A stretch of 64,000 nt of DNA, taken from assembly GCA_003952965.2 (NCBI GenBank), contig CM025849.1:32299097-32363096 (forward strand). Reading direction: 5' to 3'. The notes under the pieces are model-generated. The model had not been told where the DNA came from. It saw only the letters and a program-made list of their open reading frames with translations, and ran no database searches. Made by a program: the position numbers and the translations under genes. Of this stretch, positions 11,413-23,880 are shown one piece after another (within the stretch, counting starts at the first letter, position 1; every line of letters starts with the position of its first letter). This DNA comes from Morella rubra. Taxonomy: Eukaryota; Streptophyta; Magnoliopsida; Fagales; Myricaceae.

Positions 11413-11521
11413 GCTAAATTTTGTAAATATGAATCAATTGTCATCAGAGTTAGAGTTAGAGTCGGAGTTGGAATTGCTTTCTTTCGATAAATTTTGTAAA
11501 TATGAATCAATTGTCATCATA
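11413..11521. repeat. Short direct repeat flanking a TTAGAG run
   Basis: TAAATTTTGTAAATATGAAT followed by CAATTGTCATCA occurs at about 11415-11446 and again at about 11490-11521. The first copy is followed by a GTTAGAGTTAGAGTCGGAG simple-sequence run. Noncoding. Confidence 0.6.
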
Positions 11522-11999
11522 GTTAGAGCATTGGATTTCATTACGAGGATACAGAAAATAGTTGCCTAAGTCTATAGCAATCAAATATATTGAAAAACTT
11601 GCTATTTAACCTTAAGTCGTCTCTTTAAACCACAATCTTTATCCTCGTTTCTTGTTCTAATGCTTCAATATTTCTGGATTCTTTTACAACAATCATCTCA
11701 ATCTTGTCGTGACACTGATATTGATCGTTTAAGTTTGAAATTTTAGTTAATTTTTCTTTAGTATCATCCTGTTCGGCCACCTCCATCTCATTTGTCATTC
11801 CAAATTCATCTTGCTTCATCAATTCTTTTGTAATTGCGTCTTGAACAATCCTACGGGTCAATCTATAGTTTCACAGCATCTCCTACCTCTTAGTCCTTCA
11901 GGTGAACCCATTAGCGTAAGTTGAGGTAAAATCATACATATTTAAATTTTCAATTCGCTTTATCTCGTTGTTTGTTGAGGCGAGCACTGTGCTCGAACA

Positions 12000-12310
12000 C
12001 TTTGTTGAGGCGAGCACTGATCAAACTTACCTGCTCGAACACTACCAGATCGGCTCCCGTCAATTTATAAATAATTTGATATCCATCTCTACTCGAAGCC
12101 TTGCACCCATCAAACAAGAAATATACAAAAAAAAAAAAAATCTCATTAATTATACCGATGACATCTCTATCACATGTATGTCCTTCCAATGCATGGATTT
12201 CTTTTTCTTTCTCTCATATCGATTAGAAATAAAACAAAACCCATGTTGGCATCTTCTACGTACAAACTGCTTCCCCATGTGACGTCTCGTGATTCACTAC
12301 CCACATTGAC
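12000..12310. repeat. Promoter-upstream module copy (resistance-gene array)
   Basis: Contains the recurring module TGTTGAGGCGAGCACTG..ACTACCAGATCGGCTCCCGT (12000-12060). It is followed by CATCAAACAAGAAATATA..GACATCTCTAT (12106-12175), which matches the region just before the CNL TATA box (30843-30905), and then by ATGTGACGTCTCGTGATTC (12278-12296). This looks like an orphan resistance-gene promoter with no coding region behind it. Confidence 0.55.
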
Positions 12311-12480
12311 AATTGCTTATTATTAATAATCCTCTTAATTCATTCTTTATTTCTCTTGTTGCCCACTGGCGACAAAAACAAAAAATAAAAAATAAAAAAC
12401 AGCAGTCCAATTTCCAATTATTAGAAAAGGTTAACGATATTGTGCAACTCTTTATATATAGTCTCTCGACCCTGCTACCC

Positions 12481-12700
12481 ATTCATCTTTACGACGCTGC
12501 TGAGGCTGCAGCACAAGTCACGTGGCCATGAACTCAAACTGGTTCACACAGCATCCAAATTCTCCCCAAAAAAAATGTTTTTTTAGTTTTTTTTTTTTTT
12601 TATTAAAGGAGGACGCTGCTACTGAGGCTTGACCGCGGCACGAGTCACGTACATGGCCATGTACTCACAGCATCGAAATTCTGCCCAAAAAATGGTTTTT
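12481..12700. repeat. Tandem duplication of ~115 bases
   Basis: ACGCTGCTGAGGCT..GTCACGT..GGCCATG..CACAGCATCCAAATTCT at about 12491-12570 is repeated, diverged, at about 12612-12690 as ACGCTGCTACTGAGGCT..GTCACGT..GGCCATG..CACAGCATCGAAATTCT. Each copy is followed by an A/T run. Noncoding. Confidence 0.65.
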
Positions 12701-13019
12701 TTTGACTTATCCGCTTTATTTAAGAGGCAAAGAGGACCGACCAGTGTGAATTAAAAATAAAAAAGTTAAGGATGGGCAACTCTTTACTTTCTCTACCCTG
12801 TGACCCTTTCTACCTAATACCCATTATCGTAGAAAAGAGATCTTTTCTTTTGTTTACTTTAAAGCATTCAGATATCTTTTTTCTTTTTCTTTTTTTTTGT
12901 TTTTGTTTTTTACGTTAAAGATTCAGTAATGGCATATTAATTAAAGTAGTCATTCCCATCAAGAAAAAAATATTTATAATTCTTTTGATTTACTTGTAAT
13001 TATGGCAGTATCCGTAGTT

Positions 13020-15000
13020 TAAATTTTAATTGCGTGAAGAAGAGAAGCTGGGTCCTAACTTCTTCTTCTTTTTTTCTTTTTTTTTTTGTAGAAAAAGAAT
13101 TAAATACCCTAATTATGGGTTTACAAAAAAATTGTAGAGACATGAAATCTCCACCCTACAAACAACTCTCACCATATCACGCAAAGGAATTAATTTTATA
13201 CATCTAAAGCACACAAAATCTCATAAACGTCATAAATGACTATATTCAATATATTGGGTTAACGATTGTGAACAATACGTTCAACTTGTGTAATAATATA
13301 AAAAAACCACACAACCATTGTAATTAAATAGTCCACGCATCGTAGATATGATCTAACAAAATATGTTCTGCTGTACTCGCACAATGTGCAATAATTTCAA
13401 TAAAATTTGTTCAAAATTTATATTAAAATAGATCAATATTATGGATATAAGCACCGTGGTTTGTTGAGGCGAGTACCCATCAATCTTACCTGATCCAGCA
13501 TTACCAGATCATCCTTTATTTATGTTGTTCGAACCCTAAGCAAATAATTAGTCAAACCTAATTCTTAGTTGGAGCTAAGTACAGCTCAATGATGCATTGC
13601 CAACCGTGCAATGTTGAGAAACAAAATAATATTGAAGACAAATATGATTAGAATGTTATACATTTTGATATGAATCTTGCTTTGATAAGTTTTTTTAATT
13701 TTGGCACAAATGGGTTGTTCTTGACTGAGTTTTTCATGTCGTAGTATGGTACCCATTTCCTTGCCACTTCCAATGTAATCAAAACCAGGACTGCTTAGAA
13801 AAAAAAATAATTTAAAACCAGGACTAAAACTGACCCAAAAGGAGACCCGAAGTAATGATATACGATGATAGTAGTAATAAAAAAAAAAAATGGCACTTAC
13901 CCAAAAAAAAAATTCACACAAAAAAAGGCCCGCAAGATTACTCAAAAAGTCGCATGGACAGGCATGCACCCCTCATGATTAGTCCATACCCACTGCAAGC
14001 AACCCCGCTCGAAGTCATTTTTTGGCTTCATTCTGAGTAATGGTAACTTGAGACCCTGATTAGTGCTCTACATTTATTTATTTATTTATTTCCTTTTATC
14101 ACAAAATAAACCTCCTTTATTAAGCAAAAAATATCGAATGAAACTAAGGGATGATATAAGCTTTCGATCTAACATTTTTAATAATTTGAAGGTATAATGT
14201 AATAAAATTGATAATAAACATCAACTTTATTAATTTAAAAAGTGATTCGGAACAGAACCTCTTTATTCAGATAAAAATAAACTATAGTCCGCCGACATCA
14301 AACCAGTTTCCTGCTAGTAGTAGTGGATGGGCGCCTAGGTACGGAACTTTCCCATTTCTAACACCGGCCAATCGGCTCCCTTCGAGTCGTTGCCCACCCA
14401 CTTACTCTAGTTGATTAAGCAAAGGTTTAGTTGGCCCACGTGACCTCGTCGCATGATTCGCCATCCACAACCTACCTTAAGGTAAACTGAAAAGGCAAAA
14501 CTTCTTGAAATCTACATATTTTTTCGATTATTGGAACAGTGACACATCGTATATCGAACTATCAATTTTGTGACATTTTATCCATGAAGTATTACAATTG
14601 TTCATTTTGCACTATTTGCTGTTAATTTGGACAAAAATTAATGTTTTAATTTAGTGAAACAAAAAATATAATAAGAAAAAAATTGTGAGAGTAAAATCAT
14701 CATTCACTGAACGAAAATCTATACTCCTAAAAAAAAATTCCTATAAAATGCGTCTAAGTTAATGACAGGATACAAAGTGTAAACGGATATAGAGAACTGA
14801 AATGTAAGAAAATCGATAGTTTAGAGTAAAAGGTATTATAACTCTAATAGTCTACAAGCGAAAAATTCTATTTAATTCTAAAAGTAATTTATTATGAGTT
14901 TGTTTTATTTGTTTTTTATATATTAATATTTTATTTGGACGTTGTGAGGAAGGTGGCGCTGCAGGAAGTTGAGTTGTTGAGGCAAGTACTTGAAACTTTC
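13020..15000. repeat. Duplicated flank block, copy 1 (pairs with 41.3-43.3 kb)
   Basis: 13020-13530 pairs with 41270-41830 (AATTGCGTGAAGAAGA, AAATACCCTAATTATGGGTT, CATAAACGTCATAAATGA). 14300-15000 pairs with 42600-43320, and also with 26160-26680 and 54261-54750. Includes ATCGGCTCCCTTCGAGTC and GGCCCACGTGACCTCG. No gene. Confidence 0.65.
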
Positions 15001-15124
15001 TGGCCAGAGTCTCCATGGACCTTTCCGTGGCCTATAATTTGCTTTCGCCCGTTTGAGCTTGCCTATCTATTTAAGGCTTGCTTAGTTTTACTTGTATGTT
15101 TTTCTGCTGTTTCACTATAAAAAA

Positions 15125-15400
15125 ACAGGTCTATAGCGGCGGTCACCAAAACCGCCGCTATATACCCAATATCCCAGCGGTTTACTTAAAACGCGACCGA
15201 AAATACGCCTATAGACCGCCGCTATAAACCCAATATAGCAGCGGTTTATATAGCGGCGGTTATACAACATATGGCTGCCGTCACTATAGCAGCGGTCAGT
15301 GACTGCCGCTATAGATGACATGTAGCGGCGGTTTTTTGAAAACTGCAGCTAAGGCAATCTATAGCGGCGATCACTGACCGCTGTTATAGAATTTAGCGCG
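15125..15400. repeat. CACTA left subterminal repeat array
   Basis: About ten copies of TATAGCGGCGGT or its complement, some degenerate, in both orientations and in paired inverted form, e.g. 15132-15150 against 15152-15163. The same word fills 23561-23865. Such arrays bind the element's TNPA-like protein and place the two ends together. Confidence 0.85.
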
Positions 15401-15506
15401 TTTCATAAAAAATTTCCTTTCCCCCTTTCCCCTTTTGCGAATTTCAGCCCCCTCTCCTCTCGCTAATTTCAAGCTCCCCCAATTCACGAATGTTATTATC
15501 CCCCCC

Positions 15507-16110
15507 CCCATTATATGAATTGGTTGTGTATGTTGGTTGCTGAAAAATATGTTTTGTATGTTAGTATATGAATTGGTTGCTGAAAATATATGAAGGATTG
15601 AAATGTATGAATTGGTTGCTGGAAATATATGAATTGGAATGTATGAAATTGCTGTGAATGATATGAATTGATTGCTGAAAAATAAATTATGTATGAATTG
15701 GTTGCTGGAAATATATGAATTGGAATGTATGAATTTATTGCTATATGAAATATGAATTGGTTGCTGAAAATATATGAATTATTGCTGAAAAAATGAATTG
15801 CTGCTGAAATATATGAATTGGAATGTATGAATTTATTGCTGTGAATGTATGAATGAATATGAATTGATTGCTGAAAATAGTAATTTGTATGAATGTGTGA
15901 AATATTGGTTGCTGTATGAAATTGCTGAAAATATATGAATTGGTTTTATGAATTGGTTGCTGAAATATATGAATTGATTGCTGAAAAATATGGAAATATG
16001 AATTGGTTGTTGAAAAATATGTTGAATGTATGAATTGGTTGCTGGAAATATATGAATTGGAATGTATGAATTTATTGCTGAAAATATATGAATTGGTTGT
16101 TGTATTATAA
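15507..16110. repeat. Minisatellite inside the CACTA element
   Basis: Irregular tandem repetition of a unit close to TATGAATTGGTTGCTGAAA with variants GGAAATATATGAATTGGAATG and GAATTTATTGCTG, over about 600 bases. Long units of about 110 bases (GTATGAATTGGTTGCTGGAA..GAATTTATTGCTG) recur within it. Noncoding; follows a poly(C) run at about 15499-15509. Confidence 0.85.
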
Positions 16111-17100
16111 TATTATATGATTAGAATGCCGAGTCTGTTTATAGTTGCTAAAAAATGTATAGTTTGTTTATTTATTTGATTGATTATAGACTATAGTTGC
16201 TATATATTTGGTTGCTAAATTGGGTTGTATAATTTAACAGATATAATTTGCAGAGACTAGAAAGTGATTTAGTGTTAATTTTTTTTTAATGTTTTGTTAT
16301 TTCTGTTAAGTAGTGTTAATTTTGTTTTTATTTTTTATTTTGTTATTTCTTAAGTAGTGTTAATTTTGTTTTTAGTTTTTTATTTTTTGTTATTTCTGTT
16401 AAGTTGTATGTTAATGTTTGATTCGATTAACATGTGATCTATAGTTACTTAGTAGTTATTAATTATATACGTATGTAGTATATTCGGATAATTTAGTTCT
16501 ATATACTTATATCGGAATGAATTTTTTAGGGAATAAGGCTACAATTTATCATTTTTAGCAATCTGCAAAAAAACATACCAATAATATGCAATTTTAGTCT
16601 TTTACAGTATATGGATAATGAAATGGGTCCAAACTAAATAAGGATTAAATATTATATGTTATAGGCATTTGCACAAAAATCAAGAAGTCCATTATAGTTT
16701 TACAGGGCTTAAAATGACCTTAAATCATCTAATGCGAGTAAGAAATAAATTGTTCAATTTTGTTCATAAATCATCTTTCGATGGTCTTTAATTGATGTCC
16801 AAAAGTTGTGTGATTGTAGAAGTAAAGCTTGTAAGTAGGTTTCCCTTACTTTTATTGATGTCCAAAAGCCCGCTGTTTTTACTATTTTTTTGGACCAGGT
16901 ATCTTTATTAAAAATCTATTTTTCAAATTTCTTTGACAGTTGAACTCAATAGTCTCAACTACAGTGGTTTTCGTAACTGTGATTGAGGGACACTAGGTGA
17001 CTTGCCGATAACATATTACTCTTTCACAGGTCAGTGGTATTTTGAATCTCTTCATCAATTACTATTGTTTGTTCTTTTTTTCCTTTTTTTTTAGAGATTA
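16111..17100. other. CACTA 5' noncoding region
   Basis: T-rich sequence between the minisatellite and the 83-base tandem repeat. Includes short tandem copies of TTAATTTTG..TTTTTTATTTTGTTATTTCT at about 16279-16400. No coding frame recognised; probably leader or promoter sequence of the transposase gene. Confidence 0.5.
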
Positions 17101-17350
17101 GAGTTTGTGGATTTTATTGGAAGGCGGACGGAATAACTAACTATTATTGAGATGTTGGTGTTTGTGGGTTTTGTTGGAAGGCGGAGGGTAGGGCTAACTT
17201 TTATTTGTTGTTGGTTTTGTGGAGTTTATTGGAGATGTTGGTGTTTGTGGGTTTTGTTGGAAGGCGGAGGGTAGGGCTAACTATTATTTGTTGTTGGTTC
17301 TGTGGAGTTTATTGGAGATTGGAGGGTAATTGTTATATGATGTTCGTTAT
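17101..17350. repeat. Tandem repeat, period 83
   Basis: A unit running GATGTTGGTGTTTGTGGGTT, then TTGTTGGAAGGCGGAGGG, and on to GTGGAGTTTATTG starts at 17151 and again at 17234, nearly identical. Diverged partial copies lie on both sides. Lies just before the transposase gene inside the CACTA element. Confidence 0.8.
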
Positions 17351-17696
17351 GTGTTTTTGTTGGAGATTGGAGGACAAAGTTTGTGTTATTCAATATTTAA
17401 TGTTTGTTTGTTTATCTATGTTTTAACTTTTGAGATCACTTCCTGGTGGATACCTCTACACTGACGTTGGAGGTCTAACCTGAGGTGAAACGAAGCCAGT
17501 CCTCTTTACGGAGGGATCTCTAAGTTTAACAATGTTGTATGCTGTTTAATTACAGTTTTGTTGGTATTTATGTGTGTTTTTTTATTAATTTATGTTAGTT
17601 TATAGAAAAATCTTGATAAAATGTGATGAACATTAAAATATGCATAATCTTTTTTGTTGCATTTCATATAGTTATTATTGTCGCTCATGGACAAGA

Positions 17697-20600
17697 GTTG
17701 GATGAAAAAGAAACGCGGGACAAGTGAATATGTGTTGGGAGTCAATGAGTTTCTGGGTTTTGCATCTAAGAGTATGGGTAGTGATGGAGAATTTGTTGCC
17801 CTTGTGTAAAGTGCGTCAATTACAAGAGGTATAACATCAGTACGGTACATGATCATTTGGTCCAATATGGGATGTCTCCGGGTTACGATTATTGGTTTGC
17901 GCATGGTGAATTGCGAGATAGGGCAGCATCTAGTCATCCTTCTATTTCTGTTGCAGATAATGAAATGTGTGAACCATCATCTGGGCTGCATGAACTATTA
18001 CACGAGGTATTTCCATTAGTACCGGAAACACAATCCCATAATGTACGAGAACAAAGAGATCCACTTCCTACTGAAAATACTGCAAAGTTTTATGACATGC
18101 TTAAAGATGCAGACGATCCTTTGTATGAAGGGTGCATAAAATTTAGTAAGTTAACTGCTGTTGTACATTATATCATTTGAAGTGCATGGGAGGATGGAGT
18201 AATACCTCTTTTACGTGGTTACTCCAAACACTGGGTGATATGCTCCCTGCGGGTGCTAAATTGCCAAGGACACTTATGAAGCTAAAAATACATGAAAGGG
18301 TTAGGACTTGGATATGAAAAATCCCTGTTTGTCCAAACGGTTGTATGTTGTTTTGGAATGAGAATGAGAAGTTAGAAGTTTGTTCAAAGTGTGGAGCATC
18401 AAAATGGAAGGGCAATGGGGAGGGAAATATTTTTCACAGAATGAAGGTGGATCATCCAAGAGATCCAAGAAAAAACCGAAGTTTTGCGGTGGTTTCCTTT
18501 AAAGCAGCTTGCAGAGATTATTCATGTCCTCAAAAACTGCTTCTCATATGAAATGGCATCACGATGGACGTGTAAATGATGGGTTGTTAAGGCATCCGGC
18601 CGATGGTCAAGCTTGGAAGGCATTTGATGCACAGTATGCTGATTTTGCTTCTGATCCTCGTAATGTTAGGCTTGGGTTAGCAGCGGATGGGTTTAATCCT
18701 TTTGGGAACATGAGCACTAGTCATAGCACATGGCCTGTGATATTAGTACCATATAACTTGCCTCCTTGGATGTGCATGAAACGTTCATCTTTAATGTTGT
18801 CATTACTTATTCCTGGACCGAAATCTCCTTCTTTCAAGATAGATGTATATCTAGAGCCATTGATATTAGAGTTAAAAGAGTTGTGGGATGTTGGATTAGA
18901 TACTTATGACATTGCTACGAAAGATATGTTTAAGATGCGTGCGGCATTGATGTGGACAATTAACGATTTTCCTGCATATGGTGACCTCTCTGGATGGAGT
19001 ACAAAGGGACGTCTTGCATGTCCATGTTGTATGTATCAGACTTGGTCAAGTGGTTGGATAATGGTAGAAAATTTTGCTACATGGGGCATAGACGGTTCTT
19101 ACCATTAAATCATAGGTGGAGAAGAGATCAAAGATCATTTGACGGTACTTATGAAATGACTCCACCACCCTATTTTATGACCGGTGATGACATTTTCAGG
19201 GAATTACAGGTTTACATTTTGAGTCAAGTGTATGGAAGAAGCAAAGTATTTTCTTCACATTGCCTTATTGGAAGGATAATATGTTACGCCATAATCTAGA
19301 TGTGATGCATATAGAGAAAAACGTAGGACAATATCATTGGTACATTGTTAATGTGGACGGGAAGACAAAAGATAACTATAAGGCACGTCTTGACTTACAA
19401 AGCATGGGAATAAGACATGATCTTCATCCAAAGATCACTGATGCAGGAAAGGTTCATTTGCCTGGTGCTTGCTACTCAATGACTCGCGAAGAGAAAGAAT
19501 GCTTTCTAAAGTGATAAAGAATGTGAAATTGCCGGATGGTTTTGCTTCGAACATATCACGTTGTGTCAAGCTTCAACAACGTAATATCATAGGTTTGAAG
19601 AGTCATGACTGTCACATCTTGATGCAGCATTTGATGCCTATTGCAATACGAAGATCTGTTGCCAAGCATGGTTTGTTCTCCTTTGATCTCATTGTCATGT
19701 TTCTTTAGAGAAATTTGTTCCAAAACATTACGAATAGAGGACTTAGATCGACTTGAGGCTCAAATCCTATAACATTGTGTCAACTTGAAAGGATATTTCC
19801 GCCATCATTTTTTACTGTTATGGTGCACTTGGTCATACATCTAGTTGCAGAATGTAAGATGGTGGACCGGTTCAACTTCGGTGGATGTATCCTATTGAAA
19901 GGTAATATTAATTATAGAGATATGTTAATCATGTTTCTTTGCACGTGTTTTATTTAATAAAGTCTAATATTGTTGATGTAGGTGCATGCACCGTTTCAAA
20001 TCTTATGTTCGCAATACGGCCGCACCTGAAGGCTCTATTGCTGAAGGATATATAGCAGATGAATGCTTAACATTTTGTTCAAGATATTTAGAATCAGTCC
20101 CAACGATCTTTAATAGATCACCAAGAAATGTAGACGATACTATGGGAGGAATATCATTTGTTCGTCTTGATATGAAAACATGTATGCAGGCTCATCGATA
20201 TATCCTTTTTAATTGCGATGAGTTAATTCAAATTTCGCACGTAAGTGATGTTAGACTTTTAACTCTTTCATTGAGCATGTTTATATGATGAATGAAATTA
20301 ATTTTTTAGTTGTATTGTCGATGTGTAGAATGCATAAGGAGATTGAAGGCAAGAAATCGTAGTAGTCGCCAACAGATTATGTCATCGATAAGATGCATAG
20401 GGATGAATTTTGTGACTGGTTTCGAAACTATGTATGTGTTATGTTTAAAATGTTTTGTATTGGTTGATTACTTTAAACTTACAATTAGTTTTAATCTTGA
20501 GTTGTTGTTCGAGGAAAATAGGTTCAAAATATGGACGAGACGATGAAGCATCAACTTCCAAATAAGTTCGATGGCTTGCTAAAGGTCCAAACCCGAAGCT

Positions 20601-21306
20601 AGATCATTTAGCGATATGTACATAATGGTGTGAAGTTTCGTACAAAAGACAATGAAATAGGCAGAACAACTCAAAATAGTGGAGTATGTGTGACTGTTGA
20701 AGGGGGCACCACATATTACGGGCGAATATAAGTATCATTGAGTTAAACTATTTTGATGAAGAATGTTTTGTACTATTCAAATGTGATTGGGTTGACACAG
20801 CTATTGGTAGGGGATATAAAGTTGATGAGTTTGGATTTGAACTTGTTAATTTTTCGCGTTTAGTGCATACTGGAGATCGATTAAGCGATGATCCATTCAT
20901 TTTGGCACCACAAGCATCTCAAGTATACTATGTAGCAGATGAAAGACATCCAAATTGGGAAGTAGTTGTCAAGACCAAACCAAGAGATGTGTTTGATGCT
21001 GGTAATGATGACATAGATGACTACTGTGAAAATGAACCTTACAATTTCAACGTTGAGCAAATCCTCGAGAATGTACAAGATGATTTGACGTGGTTTAGAA
21101 ATGAGGTGGAAGGAACAACACTAGATATACCTCAGGAATTTCCTATGGTATGTCAAATATCTCTCTGTTTTTGAGTTTTTTTTTACATGCTCAGATTTAC
21201 GATATATCCGTTTTATTGATGTTTTGTTTAAGGAAATGTTTTGTATTGTTGAATTTTACATTGAAATCACTTTTATGCATGTTTAAATATTGTATAGGTA
21301 CAATGA
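17697..21306 (+). pseudogene. TNP2-type CACTA transposase, degenerate
   Basis: Catalytic transposase of the CACTA element, which would cut the element ends. Starts at ATG 17697 with MDKSWMKKKRGTSEYV (transposase-associated N-terminal domain). The CPCVKCVNYKR zinc-binding stretch at about 17798 needs a +1 shift, and an in-frame stop follows if unshifted. Then come ADDPLYEG, a C-x2-C metal knuckle (VCSKCG, about 18379), NVRLGLAADGFNPFG (18661), MKWHHD, LMWTINDFPAYGDLSGWSTKG (18949), LRHNLDVMHIEKNV (19283), LKSHDCH (19595), then DUF4218-like sequence (RFKSYVRN, APEGSIAEGYIADECL) and a DUF4216-like end (FKCDWVD, FGFELVNFSRL). A GT..AG intron fits about 19901-19980. At least four frameshifts or stops interrupt it. 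Splicing 21147 to 21298 would end the protein FPMVQ-stop. Confidence 0.88.
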
Positions 21307-23328
21307 CGAGGAAGAGATTCAGGACTATATCTTCTTCATCACAGCCACCTGTGCCACCATCACAAGAAGCAAAGCATCACAAGAAGCAACGCCGTCACAG
21401 CCACCTGCGCATCCTTCAGAACAGGCTACGATGCCATCGTTCGATTATGATCAATCTTTGAACGATAACGAAATAATTGGTATGTTCATAACCACAATAG
21501 AGATAATCTAAGTTTAATATGTTACTCAATTTAGTTTCACATGCTAAATGTGCAGGTCATACTGAAGTCCGGAAAGTGCGTGGCGGCACGCGGATGACGG
21601 ACGTCTGGAATCTGAAGGAAGACGAATTGATTCCAGTACAATTCAATGGCAATGGGCAGCCATTGGGTAATGAAGGGGGAATATTTAACAAATTCACTGG
21701 TTGTGTTGCCCGTGTTGCGAATCAAATCCCCCTAGATGCGGCGGATTGGCGTAAAGTCCCATTGTCAATAAAAGAGGACTGTTGGAGCCTCATGACGGTA
21801 TAATTTTGGTTATTTGTCACAATTGTTATTCAACTATATAAATTTAATAATTGACGCACCTAACTCTTGGGGTATATTTTGCAGAAACGGTTTACAATCC
21901 CCGAGCCTCCATTGGGGATATTGTCAAGAGCTGGTTCCTCAAAGATTTAGGAGAGAAATGGAGGAACTACAAGTGTAGTTTAAAGCAGAAATTTTTTGAT
22001 GAGGCCTTTACGCCTCAGTATGTGAAAAATAATGCTCCAACAGACGTTAATTTGGAGCAATTTTGCAAATTAGTCGATTTTTGGTATTCTGATGCAGGAC
22101 GGGTATGACATTTATTTATTTGTATTATAGTTTTTATGAATATAACTTCTTATTAATTTTAACTGTCTTGATGTTAATGTAGCATCGAAGTCATGCCGGA
22201 AAACAAAATAGATCGCTCCAAACGACGGTCCACACTGCAGGATCAAAGAGCTTCGCACGTTATGCTCACGAATTGGTATGTAGTACTTTCATTAGTTTGT
22301 TTAATAGTATAGTACTTATCATTACCATTCTTATTTGTAATTTACAATTTATTCGTGTTTGTGATGCAGGAAAAAGAGAAACAAGTTCCAATAATCGAGC
22401 ATCCGGCGTTTTTGCCCGTCCTGCGGATGGGTTATATCAATTTTGTATGTGCGAAAAAAATGTTGTATCACAAACGACGGGCTCAGCTTCGCAGTTATGC
22501 TCACTACTTCATTAGTTTGTTTAATAGTATAGATTCTTATTTGGAATTGTGATGAAACAAGTTCCAATCAATCTGTCCATATGCGTTCTGACGGATCTCC
22601 AATAAATCGTTACATCAATTTTGATTTTGTGCGAATATTAATTCAAAATTTAATTGTATGTTGTATTCTCCGATTGGACTGAACGATTCAGGAAGTTCAC
22701 AAACTTCCAACGAATTTAGAGTGGATGGCAGCATCGGTTGGTCACCATCTGACCGATATGCACAAGTGATTGGTCCAGAACGACATGGTCGCATTCGCGG
22801 CGTTGGATTAGGACCAACTCCTTCATCTCATCCTGCCAACACCAACGTAAGATCCAGTCAGCCTGCATCCTCTAGTAACGAGAGAGCGTATTTATGGAAA
22901 ATAGAGTTCAGATGTTGGAGTCTGAAGTAGCATCGCTTAAATCTACAATACAAATGATGGCACAAGCTTGGGTAAAAGTTTTATTTACTTATCCTCAAGT
23001 ATTACTATTGATTCTATTTATGTATATTTCGTAGTTAATTAATGTTTGTTTAACTGTTGTAGGAGCAACGTCAATACCAAGATGTTGCCAATAACAATCA
23101 CGTTTCACCAGCAATTCATAGATCATCTCATGCAAGTCGAAAAACGAGTGTTGGTAAGATACAAACATAAATGAATACTGCCATTAATTTAATTTTAAGT
23201 ATGTACTAAGCTCTTTTATCTTTGTTCATGTCATTACTGTTTGTTAATTTTACAATATTGTAATAGCAGACAATGTCGATGACGCAGAAAGTGCAGGAGC
23301 AGATGGTGCTGAAGGTGGAGAGGATTAA
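21303..23328 (+). pseudogene. Second CACTA gene, transposase_24-like (TNPA-type)
   Basis: Begins at ATG 21303, overlapping the inferred spliced stop of the transposase (ATGA). Ends at TAA 23328 after an acidic tail (DDAESAGADGAEGGED). Exons separated by plausible GT..AG introns encode a Ser/Pro-rich head, GHTEVRKVRGGTRMTDVW, KFTGCVARVANQIPL, the family stretch KRFTIPEPPLGDIVKSW..WRNYKCSLKQKFFDEA, HRSHAGKQNR..GSKSFARYAHEL, a VFAR stretch and a coiled coil MENRVQMLESEVASLKS. This is the architecture of plant En/Spm transposase_24-type proteins, which bind subterminal repeats and regulate the element. Frame breaks occur near 21360 and 22385, so it is probably nonfunctional. Confidence 0.8.
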
Positions 23329-23560
23329 ATTTATAGTTATTTGTAGTTAAATGTCATGACTTGTTAGTTTTTAGACTATTGAGAAAATGCCCTTCACTTA
23401 TTTTTGTTTGATGCAAAACTTGTAAGACATGCTTATAATGAAATATATTTTGTTTTATTACACTTTTCTTTGTTTGCATTAATCAATTAAAATCTATAAC
23501 AAAATTTGTATGGCAGGAAAATATTAAAAAAAAAATTCGAAAAAAAAAAAAAAAAAACAC

Positions 23561-23880
23561 CTATAGCGGCGGTCATTGACCGCCGTTATATGTAAACCAA
23601 CGGAAAGGGTTATACGCGGTCACGTGACCGCTGCTATAATCTTAGCGGCGGTCAATCGACCGCCGCTATAGCACGTCTGCGGAAAAAACCGCAACTGCGG
23701 TTGGGCTCTATAGCGGCGGTCCAGCCGCCGCTGTGTGACCGCCGCTATAGAGCCGACGTATTCACCAGCGGTCTCTATAACCGCGGCTATAGGGCTATAC
23801 CTGACGGTGACTATAGCAGCGGTTTTGGGACCTATAGCGGCAATTTTCGACCGCCGCTATAGGTGCCTTTTTTTGTAGTG
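23561..23880. repeat. CACTA right subterminal repeat array and terminus
   Basis: More than a dozen TATAGCGGCGGTC words or complements, several paired as inverted hairpins, e.g. 23562-23592. Closes with the terminal repeat ending TTGTAGTG at 23880. Mirrors 15125-15400. Confidence 0.88.

Larger units (their letters stand above)
15113..23880 (+). mobile_element. Near full-length CACTA (En/Spm) transposon, 8.77 kb
   Basis: Starts CACTATAAAAAAACAGG (15113) and ends in the complement of CACTACAAAAAAAGGCACC (23880). The 3-base target duplication is TTT (15110-15112 and 23881-23883). Both ends carry fields of CTATAGCGGCGGTC words in both orientations (15125-15400 and 23561-23865), the expected binding array for the element's own regulatory transposase protein. 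Inside are a GAATTGGTTGCTG minisatellite, a TNP2-type transposase and a second transposase gene, both on the + strand. Both genes are broken, so it is probably dead but not old: the termini are intact. Confidence 0.92.

Noticed and set aside
11625..11861. Charged, coil-like open frame of 78 codons on the - strand
   Set aside because: Glu/Lys-rich composition, no recognisable domain, no promoter or introns; cannot be supported as a gene.
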